Source: Gammaproteobacteria bacterium (GTDB lineage Bacteria > Pseudomonadota > Gammaproteobacteria > SURF-13). Taken from it: a DNA stretch of 64,000 nucleotides. The notes beneath the pieces were generated by a model. The model was not told the origin of the DNA. It did not search any database and saw only the letters and a program-made list of their open reading frames with translations. This document shows, piece by piece, positions 1 through 8,362 of this stretch. Location of the stretch: positions 28,801 through 92,800 of the forward strand of contig QZKM01000027.1 in NCBI GenBank assembly GCA_003599485.1, given 5' to 3'. The translations under genes were made by a program, and so were the position numbers. Within the stretch, counting starts at the first letter, position 1; every line of letters begins with the position of its first letter.

Positions 1-285
1 ATAAGGCGCGTCGCGCCCGTGGTGATCGGCGAGCGCGATGCCGAGCGCCGCCACCAGCGGGATGCCCTTATAGGCCGGGCCGAACAGCATGTCGTAGGCC
101 ACGCCGGAGTCCACCAGCGCGCTGGCGTAATAGCGCCCCAGGCGGGCGAGGCTCGCGCCGCTGTTGAACAGGCCGCTGTTGAAGAAATACGGGCTCACCC
201 GCCCTGATTTAAGCGTGAACTCGCCGAATCTGAGCACGCCGATGCGCAAAGTGAAATCAAGAAATTCGCGTTGGTAGTCTTGCAT
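1..285 (-). CDS. pyrE: Orotate phosphoribosyltransferase (3' end lies beyond the window)
   Basis: Reverse translation from 285: [43 protein letters not shown]..., characteristic PyrE N-terminus. Confidence 0.9.
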   Translation of the reverse strand, partial: MQDYQREFLDFTLRIGVLRFGEFTLKSGRVSPYFFNSGLFNSGASLARLGRYYASALVDSGVAYDMLFGPAYKGIPLVAALGIALADHHGRDAPY

Positions 286-296
286 GATTGCAATTG

Positions 297-1574
297 TCAG
301 ATGATCAAGGCGTGCAGTATACCCAATATGGCGCAGGCGGCGAGCACCGGAATAACGCCCGCGTTAAAACGCGCAAGCGCGAGGAAGGCGGCGATGCTCA
401 CCAGCACCGGAAACACATCGAGGCCCGCGGCATAACCCTGCGGCCAGAACACGTTATAGGCAAAAAACAGCGCGAGATTGAGAATCACGCCCACCACGGC
501 GGCGGTGATGGCGGAAAGCGGCGCGGTGAACTTGAGCGCGTGGCGCGTGGCCTCGACCAGCGGCGCGCCCACCAGGATGAACAGGAATGAGGGCAGGAAG
601 GTAAACCAGGTCGCCACCAGTCCGCCCGCAAGACCCGCGAGCGCCAGGGCATCCGGGCCGAACACCTGCTTGGTCCAGGCGCCGACGAATCCCACATAGG
701 TGACTACCATGATGAGCGGCCCCGGCGTGGTCTCGCCGAGCGCGAGGCCGTCCATCATCTGCCCAGTGCTGAGCCACTGGTAATGCTCCACCGCGCCCTG
801 ATGCACGTACGGCAACACCGCGTAGGCCCCGCCGAAGGTGAGCAGCGCCACCTTGGTGAAAAACCAGCCCATTTGCGTGAGCGCGCCGTCCCAGCCGTAA
901 CGGCCATAGAGCAGCGCCATCATGGCGATCCAAAGCGCCGCCCCCGCCGCGGCAAAACTCAGCGCATGCGCGAGCCTGAAACGCGCGTGTTCCGGCGGCG
1001 CCGTGTGATCGTCAATCAACGCCTGGCTGTGGCCCGCACCGGGCGCGCCATGCTGATTGGCGGAAGAAAACAGCGCGGGGCGGAATCGTCCGGCGAGATA
1101 GCCTGCGAGACCCGCGCCTGCGATGATGTAGGGAAACGGAACGTTGAACACAAAAATGGCCGCGAACGCCCCCGCGGCCACCGCCCACAGCAGGGCATTC
1201 TTGAGCGCGCGCCTGCCGATGCGATACGCGGCGAACAACACGATGGCCGTAACGGCCGGCTTGATTCCGTAAAAAATCCCCGCCACCAGCGGCACACCGC
1301 CAAATACCAGATACACCCAGGTCAGGCCGAGCAGCACGAACAGCGACGGCAGGATAAACAGCACGCCCGCCAGGATGCCGCCCCTGACGCCGTGCAGCAG
1401 CCAGCCGATATAGGTCGCAAGCTGCTGCGCCTCCGGGCCGGGCAGCATCATGCAATAATTGAGCGCGTGCAAAAAGCGCCGCTCCGAAATCCAGCGCCGC
1501 CGCTCCACCAGCTCCTCATGCATCAGGCTGATTTGCGCCACCGGCCCGCCGAAGCTGATGCAGCCGAGCTTCAA
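297..1574 (-). CDS. chrA: Chromate transporter ChrA family; no ATG/GTG start found
   Basis: [33 protein letters not shown] and [20 protein letters not shown] motifs with a duplicated domain layout. Confidence 0.85.
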   Translation of the reverse strand: MKLGCISFGGPVAQISLMHEELVERRRWISERRFLHALNYCMMLPGPEAQQLATYIGWLLHGVRGGILAGVLFILPSLFVLLGLTWVYLVFGGVPLVAGIFYGIKPAVTAIVLFAAYRIGRRALKNALLWAVAAGAFAAIFVFNVPFPYIIAGAGLAGYLAGRFRPALFSSANQHGAPGAGHSQALIDDHTAPPEHARFRLAHALSFAAAGAALWIAMMALLYGRYGWDGALTQMGWFFTKVALLTFGGAYAVLPYVHQGAVEHYQWLSTGQMMDGLALGETTPGPLIMVVTYVGFVGAWTKQVFGPDALALAGLAGGLVATWFTFLPSFLFILVGAPLVEATRHALKFTAPLSAITAAVVGVILNLALFFAYNVFWPQGYAAGLDVFPVLVSIAAFLALARFNAGVIPVLAACAILGILHALII

Positions 1575-1662
1575 CCAATACAGCAGCGCTGTTTTGAGTG
1601 AAACGTGTGAAAGGGTATGCGTTGCACGAGTGGCGGTTATGGGCTGTCTCCCGAAAAATCGC

Positions 1663-2073
1663 TCAGACCCAACTGATTTTTACGGCATTCTCTATCTGTT
1701 TAAACTCCTTGTCACCCGTGACCAAGTCTGCTTTATGTTCCTTGGCCAACGCCGCGGCGAAACAATCAGCAAAGGACATACGATTATTGGCTTTGAATGT
1801 TCCAGCGACACGCGCCAACTGCCAGTCGGCGTCCACAAATTCGATGCCAAGCAGTCTCAGCCCGTCTACTGCCTTGTCCGCTTCGGTTTCGGATACCTCT
1901 CGCGCGAGGATGTACCAAACCTCTCCGGCGTTTACGACCGACATGAGCAGCGGTATGCCATGCTCATGGGCATCGCCGATCATATCTGCCACTTTCTGGC
2001 CCGAGCTTTCGTCCTCCAGATAGGCCAGCACCGCCCATGAGTCGAGGACCAGCGCCTTGGGTTTGCGTGACAC
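1663..2073 (-). CDS. PIN-domain toxin, VapC-like
   Basis: ALVLDSWAVLAYLEDE ... GIEFVDADWQLARVAGTFKANNRMSFADCFAAALAKEHKADLVTGDKEFK: PIN acidic-residue pattern; adjacent to an AbrB-type antitoxin. Confidence 0.88.
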   Translation of the reverse strand: MSRKPKALVLDSWAVLAYLEDESSGQKVADMIGDAHEHGIPLLMSVVNAGEVWYILAREVSETEADKAVDGLRLLGIEFVDADWQLARVAGTFKANNRMSFADCFAAALAKEHKADLVTGDKEFKQIENAVKISWV

Positions 2074-2304
2074 TTACAATTCCTTCTCGCGCTTTTTTTC
2101 CGCCGCCAGCGCCTTGAGCAGCCCCTTGCCCTTGTATTTTCCCCGCATGCTCTGGATATACTCATGGGTAATCGGGGTGAGAACAATCTTGTGCGTCTGC
2201 TCGTCCACGTCAATCTGGATTCTTGTCCCTTCCTTCATTCCAAGCCTTCTCCGCACTTTTGACGGGATCACGATCTGCCCCTTGACGGTCAGGTAGGTTT
2301 CCAT
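2074..2304 (-). CDS. AbrB/SpoVT-type antitoxin, VapB-like (track ORF extends to 2328)
   Basis: METYLTVKGQIVIPSKVRRRLGMKEGTRIQIDVDE; GAGGG Shine-Dalgarno precedes the ATG at 2304. Confidence 0.85.
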   Translation of the reverse strand: METYLTVKGQIVIPSKVRRRLGMKEGTRIQIDVDEQTHKIVLTPITHEYIQSMRGKYKGKGLLKALAAEKKREKEL

Positions 2305-2329
2305 GGCGACACCCTCTATTTCTGACATT

Positions 2330-2365
2330 AATGGAATTTATACCATTATTTAAAATGTAAGTCAA
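2330..2365 (-). promoter_or_regulatory. Candidate sigma70 promoter with overlapping palindrome for the AbrB/PIN module
   Basis: Minus strand TTGACT-N17-TATAAA (2365..2337); inverted repeat AATGG-N8-CCATT at 2330-2347 overlaps the -10. Confidence 0.6.
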
Positions 2366-2464
2366 CATTTATATTTCTTACTTTTTTATAAGGTGGGCAT
2401 ACTGATGGCCCGCGCATGCAGCCGGCGGGGTGCGCCGCGGCGCAATTTCAGGTAGGCTGCGCGC

Positions 2465-3241
2465 ATGCGCATCATCACCCTCAACGTCAACGGCATCCGC
2501 TCCGCGGCCAGCAAGGGGTTTTTCCCGTGGATGCTGAAGCAAAAACCCGACGTGGTCTGCCTGCAGGAGACCAAGGCGCAGGAGCATCAACTGACCGACA
2601 GCGCGCTGCGCCCGGACGGCTACCATTCCTGTTTCCACGACGCGGTGAAAAAGGGCTACAGCGGCGTGGCGCTGTACTGCAAGCATACGCCGGACAAGAT
2701 CATCATGGGACTGGGCTGGCCGGATTTCGACGCCGAGGGGCGTTATATCGAGGCGCGCTTTGGAAACCTGAGCGTGGTATCGTTGTACCTCCCTTCCGGC
2801 TCATCGGGACCGGAGCGGCAGGCGGTGAAATTTGATTTCATGGAGCGCTTGGCGCCGGTGCTGAAAAAAATGCGCCGCAGCAAACGCGAATACATCCTGT
2901 GCGGCGACTGGAACATCGCGCATAAAAACATTGATCTCAAGAACTGGCGCGGGAATCAAAAGAACTCCGGCTTTCTGCCCGAAGAGCGCGCGTGGATGGA
3001 TCAACTATTCGGCAAGCTCGGCTTCGTGGATGCGTTCCGCGTGGTGAATCAGGAGCCGGAGCAATACACCTGGTGGTCGAACCGCGGTCAGGCGTGGGCT
3101 AAAAACGTGGGCTGGCGCATTGACTATCATGTCATCACGCCGGGCCTCGCGGATAAAGTGAAATCGGCTTCGATTTATAAAGCGCAGCGCTTCTCCGATC
3201 ACGCGCCGTTGACGATGGACTATGATTATACTTTGTCGTGA
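2465..3241 (+). CDS. xth: Exodeoxyribonuclease III family
   Basis: MRIITLNVNGIRSAASKGFFPWM ... LCGDWNIAHKNIDLKNW ... RIDYHVITPGL ... FSDHAPLTMDYD. Confidence 0.93.
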   Translation: MRIITLNVNGIRSAASKGFFPWMLKQKPDVVCLQETKAQEHQLTDSALRPDGYHSCFHDAVKKGYSGVALYCKHTPDKIIMGLGWPDFDAEGRYIEARFGNLSVVSLYLPSGSSGPERQAVKFDFMERLAPVLKKMRRSKREYILCGDWNIAHKNIDLKNWRGNQKNSGFLPEERAWMDQLFGKLGFVDAFRVVNQEPEQYTWWSNRGQAWAKNVGWRIDYHVITPGLADKVKSASIYKAQRFSDHAPLTMDYDYTLS

Positions 3242-3260
3242 TGAGTTACTTGAGAAACTG

Positions 3261-3290
3261 ATGGGTTGCGATTAAGCTCAATCCATCCTA
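3261..3290. repeat. Degenerate REP-like palindrome
   Basis: atgggttgcgattaagctcaatccatccta: imperfect inverted repeat with the same ends as the copies flanking the transposase at 3968. Confidence 0.5.
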
Positions 3291-3383
3291 ACACAGTACA
3301 CGGCCGCCCAAGAACAATGCAACTAAAGAATGAGGGAAGGGGCCGAGGGTAGCCTCGACCCCTTTTGTCGCAGTGCTACAGAA

Positions 3384-3557
3384 CTATTTTGCCTCGTATA
3401 CTGGTGCAGTATAAGACTGCTTAACAAGCTGAATGCCTGATTCACAGTCTTGCTTGTTGGCATATCCCTCGCCGGAATCAGCTATAGTCCTATTGTTAGC
3501 AGCCAGTAGACGCCAGCGCCAATAGCCCTGTACATCTTTATACACATAATATTTCAA
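3384..3557 (-). CDS. DUF1508/YegP-like small protein, 57 aa, TTG start (not in the ORF track)
   Basis: Reverse translation: (M)KYYVYKDVQGYWRWRLLAANNRTIADSGEGYANKQDCESGIQLVKQSYTAPVYEAK*; AGGAG about 8 nt upstream of the TTG. Confidence 0.75.
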   Translation of the reverse strand: MKYYVYKDVQGYWRWRLLAANNRTIADSGEGYANKQDCESGIQLVKQSYTAPVYEAK

Positions 3558-3570
3558 AAGGATTTCTCCT

Positions 3571-3798
3571 ATGAACTTTGGTTACAAAACATATCTTTTT
3601 AGCTACCACCATGACGGTGCGCAGTGGAACTTTGAAATTCCGGCCAAAGATGCAGAAGACGCGAAGACGAGATTAGCCAAGTTAGTTTACGCGAAGCTCG
3701 ATGGTGAGCTTATAGCGAAGCTTCCAGCTACAGTCGGTTTCTTCGGGTGGTTCCTTACCCTTTTAAGGAATCTCATTAAGATACGGCCTCCCGCCTAA
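3571..3798 (+). CDS. Small conserved-type hypothetical protein, 75 aa
   Basis: MNFGYKTYLFSYHHDGAQWNFEIPAKDAEDAKTRLAKLVYAKLDGELIAKLPA; upstream AAAGGA. Confidence 0.6.
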   Translation: MNFGYKTYLFSYHHDGAQWNFEIPAKDAEDAKTRLAKLVYAKLDGELIAKLPATVGFFGWFLTLLRNLIKIRPPA

Positions 3799-3895
3799 CA
3801 CAACATAATGTGTGCGGTTAACTAAATTATACCATATATTGTGTCAATACAGAATGACAGGGCTGCCCCCTAAATAGGAAGGCGATTTTAGCCAA

Positions 3896-3951
3896 CGTAG
3901 GATGGGTGGAGCATGCGTAGGATGGGTGAAGCGTAAGCGCAACCCATCATC
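3896..3951. repeat. REP-like palindrome upstream of the REP-associated transposase
   Basis: cgtaggatgggtggagcatgcgtaggatgggtgaagcgtaagcgcaacccatcatc. Confidence 0.7.
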
Positions 3952-3967
3952 AATGCCGCAATAAGAC

Positions 3968-4498
3968 ATGACCAATTACCGACGCCACTTTGTACCCGGT
4001 GGGAGCTATTTCTTTACCGTCGCTCTGGCGGATCGCTCGGCAACGCTATTGACGGATCACATTGATGTGCTGCGAAAGGCCTTTCAACGCATTCGGAGAG
4101 AGCTGCCGTTCAACATTGAGGCCATGGTGGTGTTACCTGACCACTTGCACTGTGTTTGGACGCTGCCGCCTGAAACGGCTGACTTCTCCACCCGTTGGAA
4201 AAGGATAAAAGCAGAGTTTTCGCATGCCCTGCCCGCCGGGGAGCAGCGCTCGGCTAGCCGGATGAAAAAAGGCGAACGCGGCATCTGGCAGCGGCGGTTT
4301 TGGGAACATGCGTTACAAGATGAACTGGATTGGCAGAGGTATGTGGATTACGTCCATTACAATCCGGTAAAACACGGATATATGAAGCGGGTCGCGCAAT
4401 GGCCGTATTCGACCTTTCGCCGTTATGTGAAGCTCGGGCTTTACCCGCTGGAGTGGGGCGGTGCGGGGGCGGATGACGGTGACGAATTTGGGGAATAA
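3968..4498 (+). mobile_element. REP-associated tyrosine transposase (RAYT, Y1_Tnp family)
   Basis: MTNYRRHFVPGGSYFFTVALADRS ... VVLPDHLHCVWTLP ... WQRRFWEHALQDELDWQRYVDYVHYNPVKHGYMKRVAQWPYSTFRRYV: HLH and Tyr motifs. Confidence 0.93.
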
Positions 4499-4531
4499 TG
4501 GGTTACGCTTGCGTTCCACCCATCCTACCCG
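4498..4531. repeat. REP-like palindrome downstream of the RAYT
   Basis: atgggttacgcttgcgttccacccatcctacccg: inverted counterpart of 3896-3951. Confidence 0.7.
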
Positions 4532-4634
4532 CTACGCAGGCATATAGGCTATTTTCTGATACTATCGTTGTGCCTATATAATTAGGGAAGTGGCAAAGTT
4601 GATCGTTTCGCGCCTACAAGATAAGGACCGCTTC

Positions 4635-5456
4635 ATGACAACTGTTTCCCCAATTCCACCAAACGCCCTCTCAAGTTCTGGTAACTGGACAAAAGAACAA
4701 TTGAAGTTGGCTTTCCACTATTACTGCCAAACACCTTTCGGTAAGCTCCATAGCCGTAATCCAGAAATAATCGAGCTGGCATCATTGATTGGCCGCACTC
4801 CGTCGGCGCTTGCTATGAAGCTAGTCAACTTTGCCAGCTTAGACCCATCCATCACCAGCACTGGACGAAAGGGACTGAAAGGTGCATCCAATCTGGATCG
4901 TGAAATATGGGATGAGTTTCACGCTGATTGGGATCGGTTGGCCGTTGAGTGCGAGAAACTTCGTCAGCATCTTATCCAAGATCACGCCCCGACAAAAGAT
5001 GCCTCAGTCGAGGTGAATGACGATATCGCCATTGAGAATTTCACCGGAGAAACCCGACAAGTTTTCATTGAGCAGAGAATTAAACAAGCATTCTTCCGTC
5101 GCGCCGTATTGAGTAGTTACCGGGGGCGTTGTTGTATCTCTGGCGTGTCGGAGACCAGGTTGTTGGTTGCCAGCCATATCGTGCCCTGGAGCAAAGACAA
5201 AGCCAATCGACTCAACCCAAGCAACGGTCTATGCTTGTCGGCAATACATGATAAGGCTTTCGATACAGGGCTTATCACTTTGTCGGATGATCTTCGAGTT
5301 ATCCTTTCCGACGAGCTTCGCAGACGCGACGAGGTCTTTATAAAGAATGTATTTCTGCCTATCGAAAATCAAATGATCGAGGCGCCAGAACGATTCGCGC
5401 CGAGCATTGAGTTCTTGTCATACCACAGAAATCACGTCTTCGTCGGAAGGCAATAA
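4635..5456 (+). CDS. HNH endonuclease, predicted restriction-endonuclease-like
   Basis: C-terminal FFRRAVLSSYRGRCCISGVSETRLLVASHIVPWSKDKANRLNPSNGLCLSAIHDKAFDTGLITL; ATG at 4635 preferred to the track start at 4590. Confidence 0.82.
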   Translation: MTTVSPIPPNALSSSGNWTKEQLKLAFHYYCQTPFGKLHSRNPEIIELASLIGRTPSALAMKLVNFASLDPSITSTGRKGLKGASNLDREIWDEFHADWDRLAVECEKLRQHLIQDHAPTKDASVEVNDDIAIENFTGETRQVFIEQRIKQAFFRRAVLSSYRGRCCISGVSETRLLVASHIVPWSKDKANRLNPSNGLCLSAIHDKAFDTGLITLSDDLRVILSDELRRRDEVFIKNVFLPIENQMIEAPERFAPSIEFLSYHRNHVFVGRQ

Positions 5457-5458
5457 TC

Positions 5459-5830
5459 ATGAGGAATAGCTTCTCAGTCTTCGAGTATCTCTATCGCGAT
5501 GGTGGTAACTACAAGTCGCGTGGTTTTCTCTTATTGCATGGCACGTCATCGGAAGATGATGTAACTGCTTTGCGAGATTACCTTGATTCTAGGGAGTTCT
5601 TTGTCGCAGAGCAGGTTGGTATTCCTGTGTTGTATCAAGCTCTATGGGACCTGAGTGGTGGCCCAACCGAAGACGATCATGCATATCATGAATTTGTAGA
5701 TTTGCGTCCCGCGACAAAAGAAGAGGCGGTATCATTGCTGTTATGGGGCGATGTATCACATTTACTAGGAGCCTTTCGTAAAGCAAGTAAGCGCTGGAGT
5801 TGCGCGTTGTCACCGCACTGCTATTTATGA
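5459..5830 (+). CDS. Hypothetical protein, 123 aa, 2 nt after the HNH stop
   Basis: MRNSFSVFEYLYRDGGNYKSRGFLLLHGTSSEDDVTALRDYLDSREFFVAEQVGIPVLYQALWDLSGGPTEDDHAYHEF. Confidence 0.65.
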   Translation: MRNSFSVFEYLYRDGGNYKSRGFLLLHGTSSEDDVTALRDYLDSREFFVAEQVGIPVLYQALWDLSGGPTEDDHAYHEFVDLRPATKEEAVSLLLWGDVSHLLGAFRKASKRWSCALSPHCYL

Positions 5831-5895
5831 AAAAATTAGCCAATAGTGTTTTCGGAGATGCCTGCAAGGATGCATGGCATGGTGCCATACCTTAG
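5827..5895 (+). CDS. Candidate 22-aa small ORF (not in the track)
   Basis: ATGA overlap with the upstream stop; MKKLANSVFGDACKDAWHGAIP*. Confidence 0.3.
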   Translation: MKKLANSVFGDACKDAWHGAIP

Positions 5896-5901
5896 AGGAC
5901 A

Positions 5902-6231
5902 ATGATCGTGACAAACAAACCTGCGGCAGAGACTAGATATTGCATTTACATTGATACCCTCCTTGAAGGGCAGCGCCCGGTAGAATGGGACGATCAAGGT
6001 AATCCATTTGTATATTCAACACTACTGGATGCGCAACGCGTCATTGCCGAGGACATAATTGAACGTATCCAACAGTTTCTCGATGGCGAAAGAGATTTCG
6101 ATGATGCTATGACGGTAGAGGAATATATTGTTGAGGTTAATGTGCACCCTGATGGCATTGTTTGTGATGAGGGCGGACAGTGTTTTGGTCGAAGCGTGGG
6201 AACGCAGGAGAGTCACGGCCTTCTAGAATGA
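5902..6231 (+). CDS. Hypothetical protein, 109 aa
   Basis: MIVTNKPAAETRYCIYIDTLLEGQRPVEWDDQGNPFVYSTLLDAQRVIAEDIIERIQQFLDGERDFDDAMTVEEYIVEVNVHPDG; AGAGGA upstream. Confidence 0.65.
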   Translation: MIVTNKPAAETRYCIYIDTLLEGQRPVEWDDQGNPFVYSTLLDAQRVIAEDIIERIQQFLDGERDFDDAMTVEEYIVEVNVHPDGIVCDEGGQCFGRSVGTQESHGLLE

Positions 6232-6329
6232 TGAGTGGGGGCCAAACGATGGGCACACAACTAGGTGAAGGAACTCGATCTGTTCCTGCGGAGGAAGCCA
6301 GACGCAAGGCACAGGCATTATTACTGTGA
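6228..6329 (+). CDS. Candidate 33-aa small ORF (not in the track)
   Basis: ATGA overlap with the upstream stop; MMSGGQTMGTQLGEGTRSVPAEEARRKAQALLL*. Confidence 0.35.
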   Translation: MMSGGQTMGTQLGEGTRSVPAEEARRKAQALLL

Positions 6330-6397
6330 GTTATGCGTTTCATCCAGCCGAAGAGGCTCTAATTAACCTATCAATTCAATACCAGAAAATCAGTGAT
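6326..6397 (+). pseudogene. Possible RelE/ParE-like toxin N-terminal remnant
   Basis: GTG start overlapping the previous TGA; (M)SYAFHPAEEALINLSIQYQKISD then the frame runs into REP-like sequence. Confidence 0.35.
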
Positions 6398-6481
6398 CGC
6401 AGGATGCGTGAAGTGAAGCGTGGCCCATCATCAGGCCGGCAGGCATGCGCCCTCACCCTGCCCTCTCCCAGAGGGAGAGGG
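6398..6481. repeat. Degenerate REP-like sequence plus ccctctccc/gggagaggg hairpin
   Basis: cgcaggatgcgtgaagtgaagcgtggcccatcatc resembles 3896-3951; 9-bp stem at 6461-6469/6473-6481. Confidence 0.55.
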
Positions 6482-6501
6482 TTTACAACAACTCTTAAAA
6501 A

Positions 6502-7806
6502 ATGACGCCTAAAGACTATCTCACCATCTTCACCAACCGCCGCGTGGGTGTGGTGCTGCTCCTTGGGTTTTCCTCCGGGCTGCCGCTGGCGCTCACCGGC
6601 GGGACGTTGCAGGCGTGGATGACGACGGCGGGGGTGGATTTGAAAACCATCGGCATCTTCACGCTGGTGGGCTTGCCTTACACGATAAAGTTCCTGTGGG
6701 CGCCGCTCATGGACCGGTTTGTGCCGCCGTGGCTGGGGCGGCGGCGTGGCTGGATGGTCACCACGCAGCTTGCGCTCATGCTGGGCATCGCGGCGATGGG
6801 GCTTTCTTCGCCGCAGCACGCGCTGTGGGCGCTGGCGGCGCTCGCCCTGTTCGTCGCCTTCACCTCCGCTTCGCAGGACGTTGCCCTCGACGCCTACCGG
6901 GCCGACGTGCTGCGTCCGGCGGAACGCGGCGCGGGTGCGGCGGTGTCGGTGATGGGTTATCGCATCGCCATGCTGGCGTCGGGCGCGGGCGCGTTGATTC
7001 TCGCCGACCATTTCGGCTGGCAGACCACGTATCTCATTCTGGCGGGCTTGATGATGATCGGCGTGATCGCCACGCTGCTCGGCCCGGAGCCGGACGGGCG
7101 CATCATTCCGCCGCGCACCCTGCAGGAGGCGGTGACCGGGCCGATAAAAGCCTTCGTTTCGCTGCACTCTCTCGCGGGGGCGTTGTGGATACTGCTGCTG
7201 ATCGTGCTGTACAAATTCGGCGACGCCTTCGCGGGCACGTTGAGCACCGCCTTTCTGCTGCGCGGCGTGGGCTTTTCCCTGAGCGAGGTGGGCGCAGTCA
7301 ACAAGGGGCTGGGGTTGCTGGCGCTGATTCTGGGCGCGCTGTTTGGCGGCGCGCTGTTGCCGAAACTCGGGCTCTACCGCGCCTTGATGCTGTTCGGCGT
7401 GCTGCAGGCGGTTTCCAACCTGAGCTTCATGCTGCTGGCGTGGGCGGGAAAGAGTTACGCGCTGCTCGTCGCCGCCGTGGTGTTCGAGCAGGTAAGCGGC
7501 GGCATGGGCACGGCGGCGTTTGTGGCGTTGCTCATGGCGCTGTGCGACCACCGTTACACGGCGATGCAGTTTGCGCTGTTTTCCGCGCTGGCCGCGTTCG
7601 GCCGGCAATATCTCGGCCCGCCCGCGGGGCTGCTGGCCGACGAGCTGGGCTGGGTGATTTTTTTCTTCCTCACCGCGCTTGCGGCGCTGCCGGGATTGTG
7701 GCTGCTGTGGAGGATGCGCGCGCGCATCAGCGGTCTGGAGGGCGGCACCCCGGTCAATCCGGACGGCGCCGGAAACGGTACAGCGCAATCTCGCCCAGCA
7801 GATTAG
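6502..7806 (+). CDS. ampG: AmpG-like muropeptide MFS permease
   Basis: VVLLLGFSSGLPLALTGGTLQAWMTTAGVDLKTIGIFTLVGLPYTIKFLWAPLMDRF. Confidence 0.92.
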   Translation: MTPKDYLTIFTNRRVGVVLLLGFSSGLPLALTGGTLQAWMTTAGVDLKTIGIFTLVGLPYTIKFLWAPLMDRFVPPWLGRRRGWMVTTQLALMLGIAAMGLSSPQHALWALAALALFVAFTSASQDVALDAYRADVLRPAERGAGAAVSVMGYRIAMLASGAGALILADHFGWQTTYLILAGLMMIGVIATLLGPEPDGRIIPPRTLQEAVTGPIKAFVSLHSLAGALWILLLIVLYKFGDAFAGTLSTAFLLRGVGFSLSEVGAVNKGLGLLALILGALFGGALLPKLGLYRALMLFGVLQAVSNLSFMLLAWAGKSYALLVAAVVFEQVSGGMGTAAFVALLMALCDHRYTAMQFALFSALAAFGRQYLGPPAGLLADELGWVIFFFLTALAALPGLWLLWRMRARISGLEGGTPVNPDGAGNGTAQSRPAD

Positions 7807-8362
7807 GCAGCAGCGTCATTCCCAGGCTGGTGCGGTGCGCCTGGTCCACCACCGTGCGTTGCAGAATCACGATGTCTTTTTTCGCGCACAGGTTTTCAAA
7901 ATCCCTGAGCGTGCACAGATGGATGTTGGGCGTGTTGTACCAGTCGTTAGGCAGGTTGCGCGATACCGGCATGCGCCCGCCAAGTGCGATTTGCAGACGA
8001 TTTTGCCAGTAACCGAAATTGGGGAAGCTGACGATGCCCTCGCTGCCCACGTGCAGCATTTCATCCAGCAGCCGCTCCGGGTAACGCACCGCCTGCAGGG
8101 TGAGCGACAGGATCACGTAGTCAAACGAATCCGCGTCGAAATAACCCGACAGGCCGGCGTCGAGGTCGCTCTGAATCACGTTCACCTTGTTCTCGACGCA
8201 TTTCTGGATTTTATCCTCGTCCAGCTCCAGGCCGTAGCCGGTGACTTCGCGCGTCGCATTGAGGTAGGACAACAGCGCGCCGTCGCCGCAGCCGAGATCG
8301 AGCACGCGGCTGTGGGGCGCGATCCACTCGCTGATGATCTCAAGATCGGGACGCAGGGCCAT
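7754..8362 (-). CDS. metW: Methionine biosynthesis protein MetW
   Basis: [34 protein letters not shown] ... EWYNTPNIH-type C-terminus; adjacent to metX. Confidence 0.93.
   Translation of the reverse strand: MALRPDLEIISEWIAPHSRVLDLGCGDGALLSYLNATREVTGYGLELDEDKIQKCVENKVNVIQSDLDAGLSGYFDADSFDYVILSLTLQAVRYPERLLDEMLHVGSEGIVSFPNFGYWQNRLQIALGGRMPVSRNLPNDWYNTPNIHLCTLRDFENLCAKKDIVILQRTVVDQAHRTSLGMTLLPNLLGEIALYRFRRRPD

Noticed and set aside
6376-7788. 470-aa minus-strand ORF antisense to ampG
   Set aside because: Arg/His/Gln-rich translation typical of the complementary strand of a GC-rich gene; the + strand MFS protein is clearly real.
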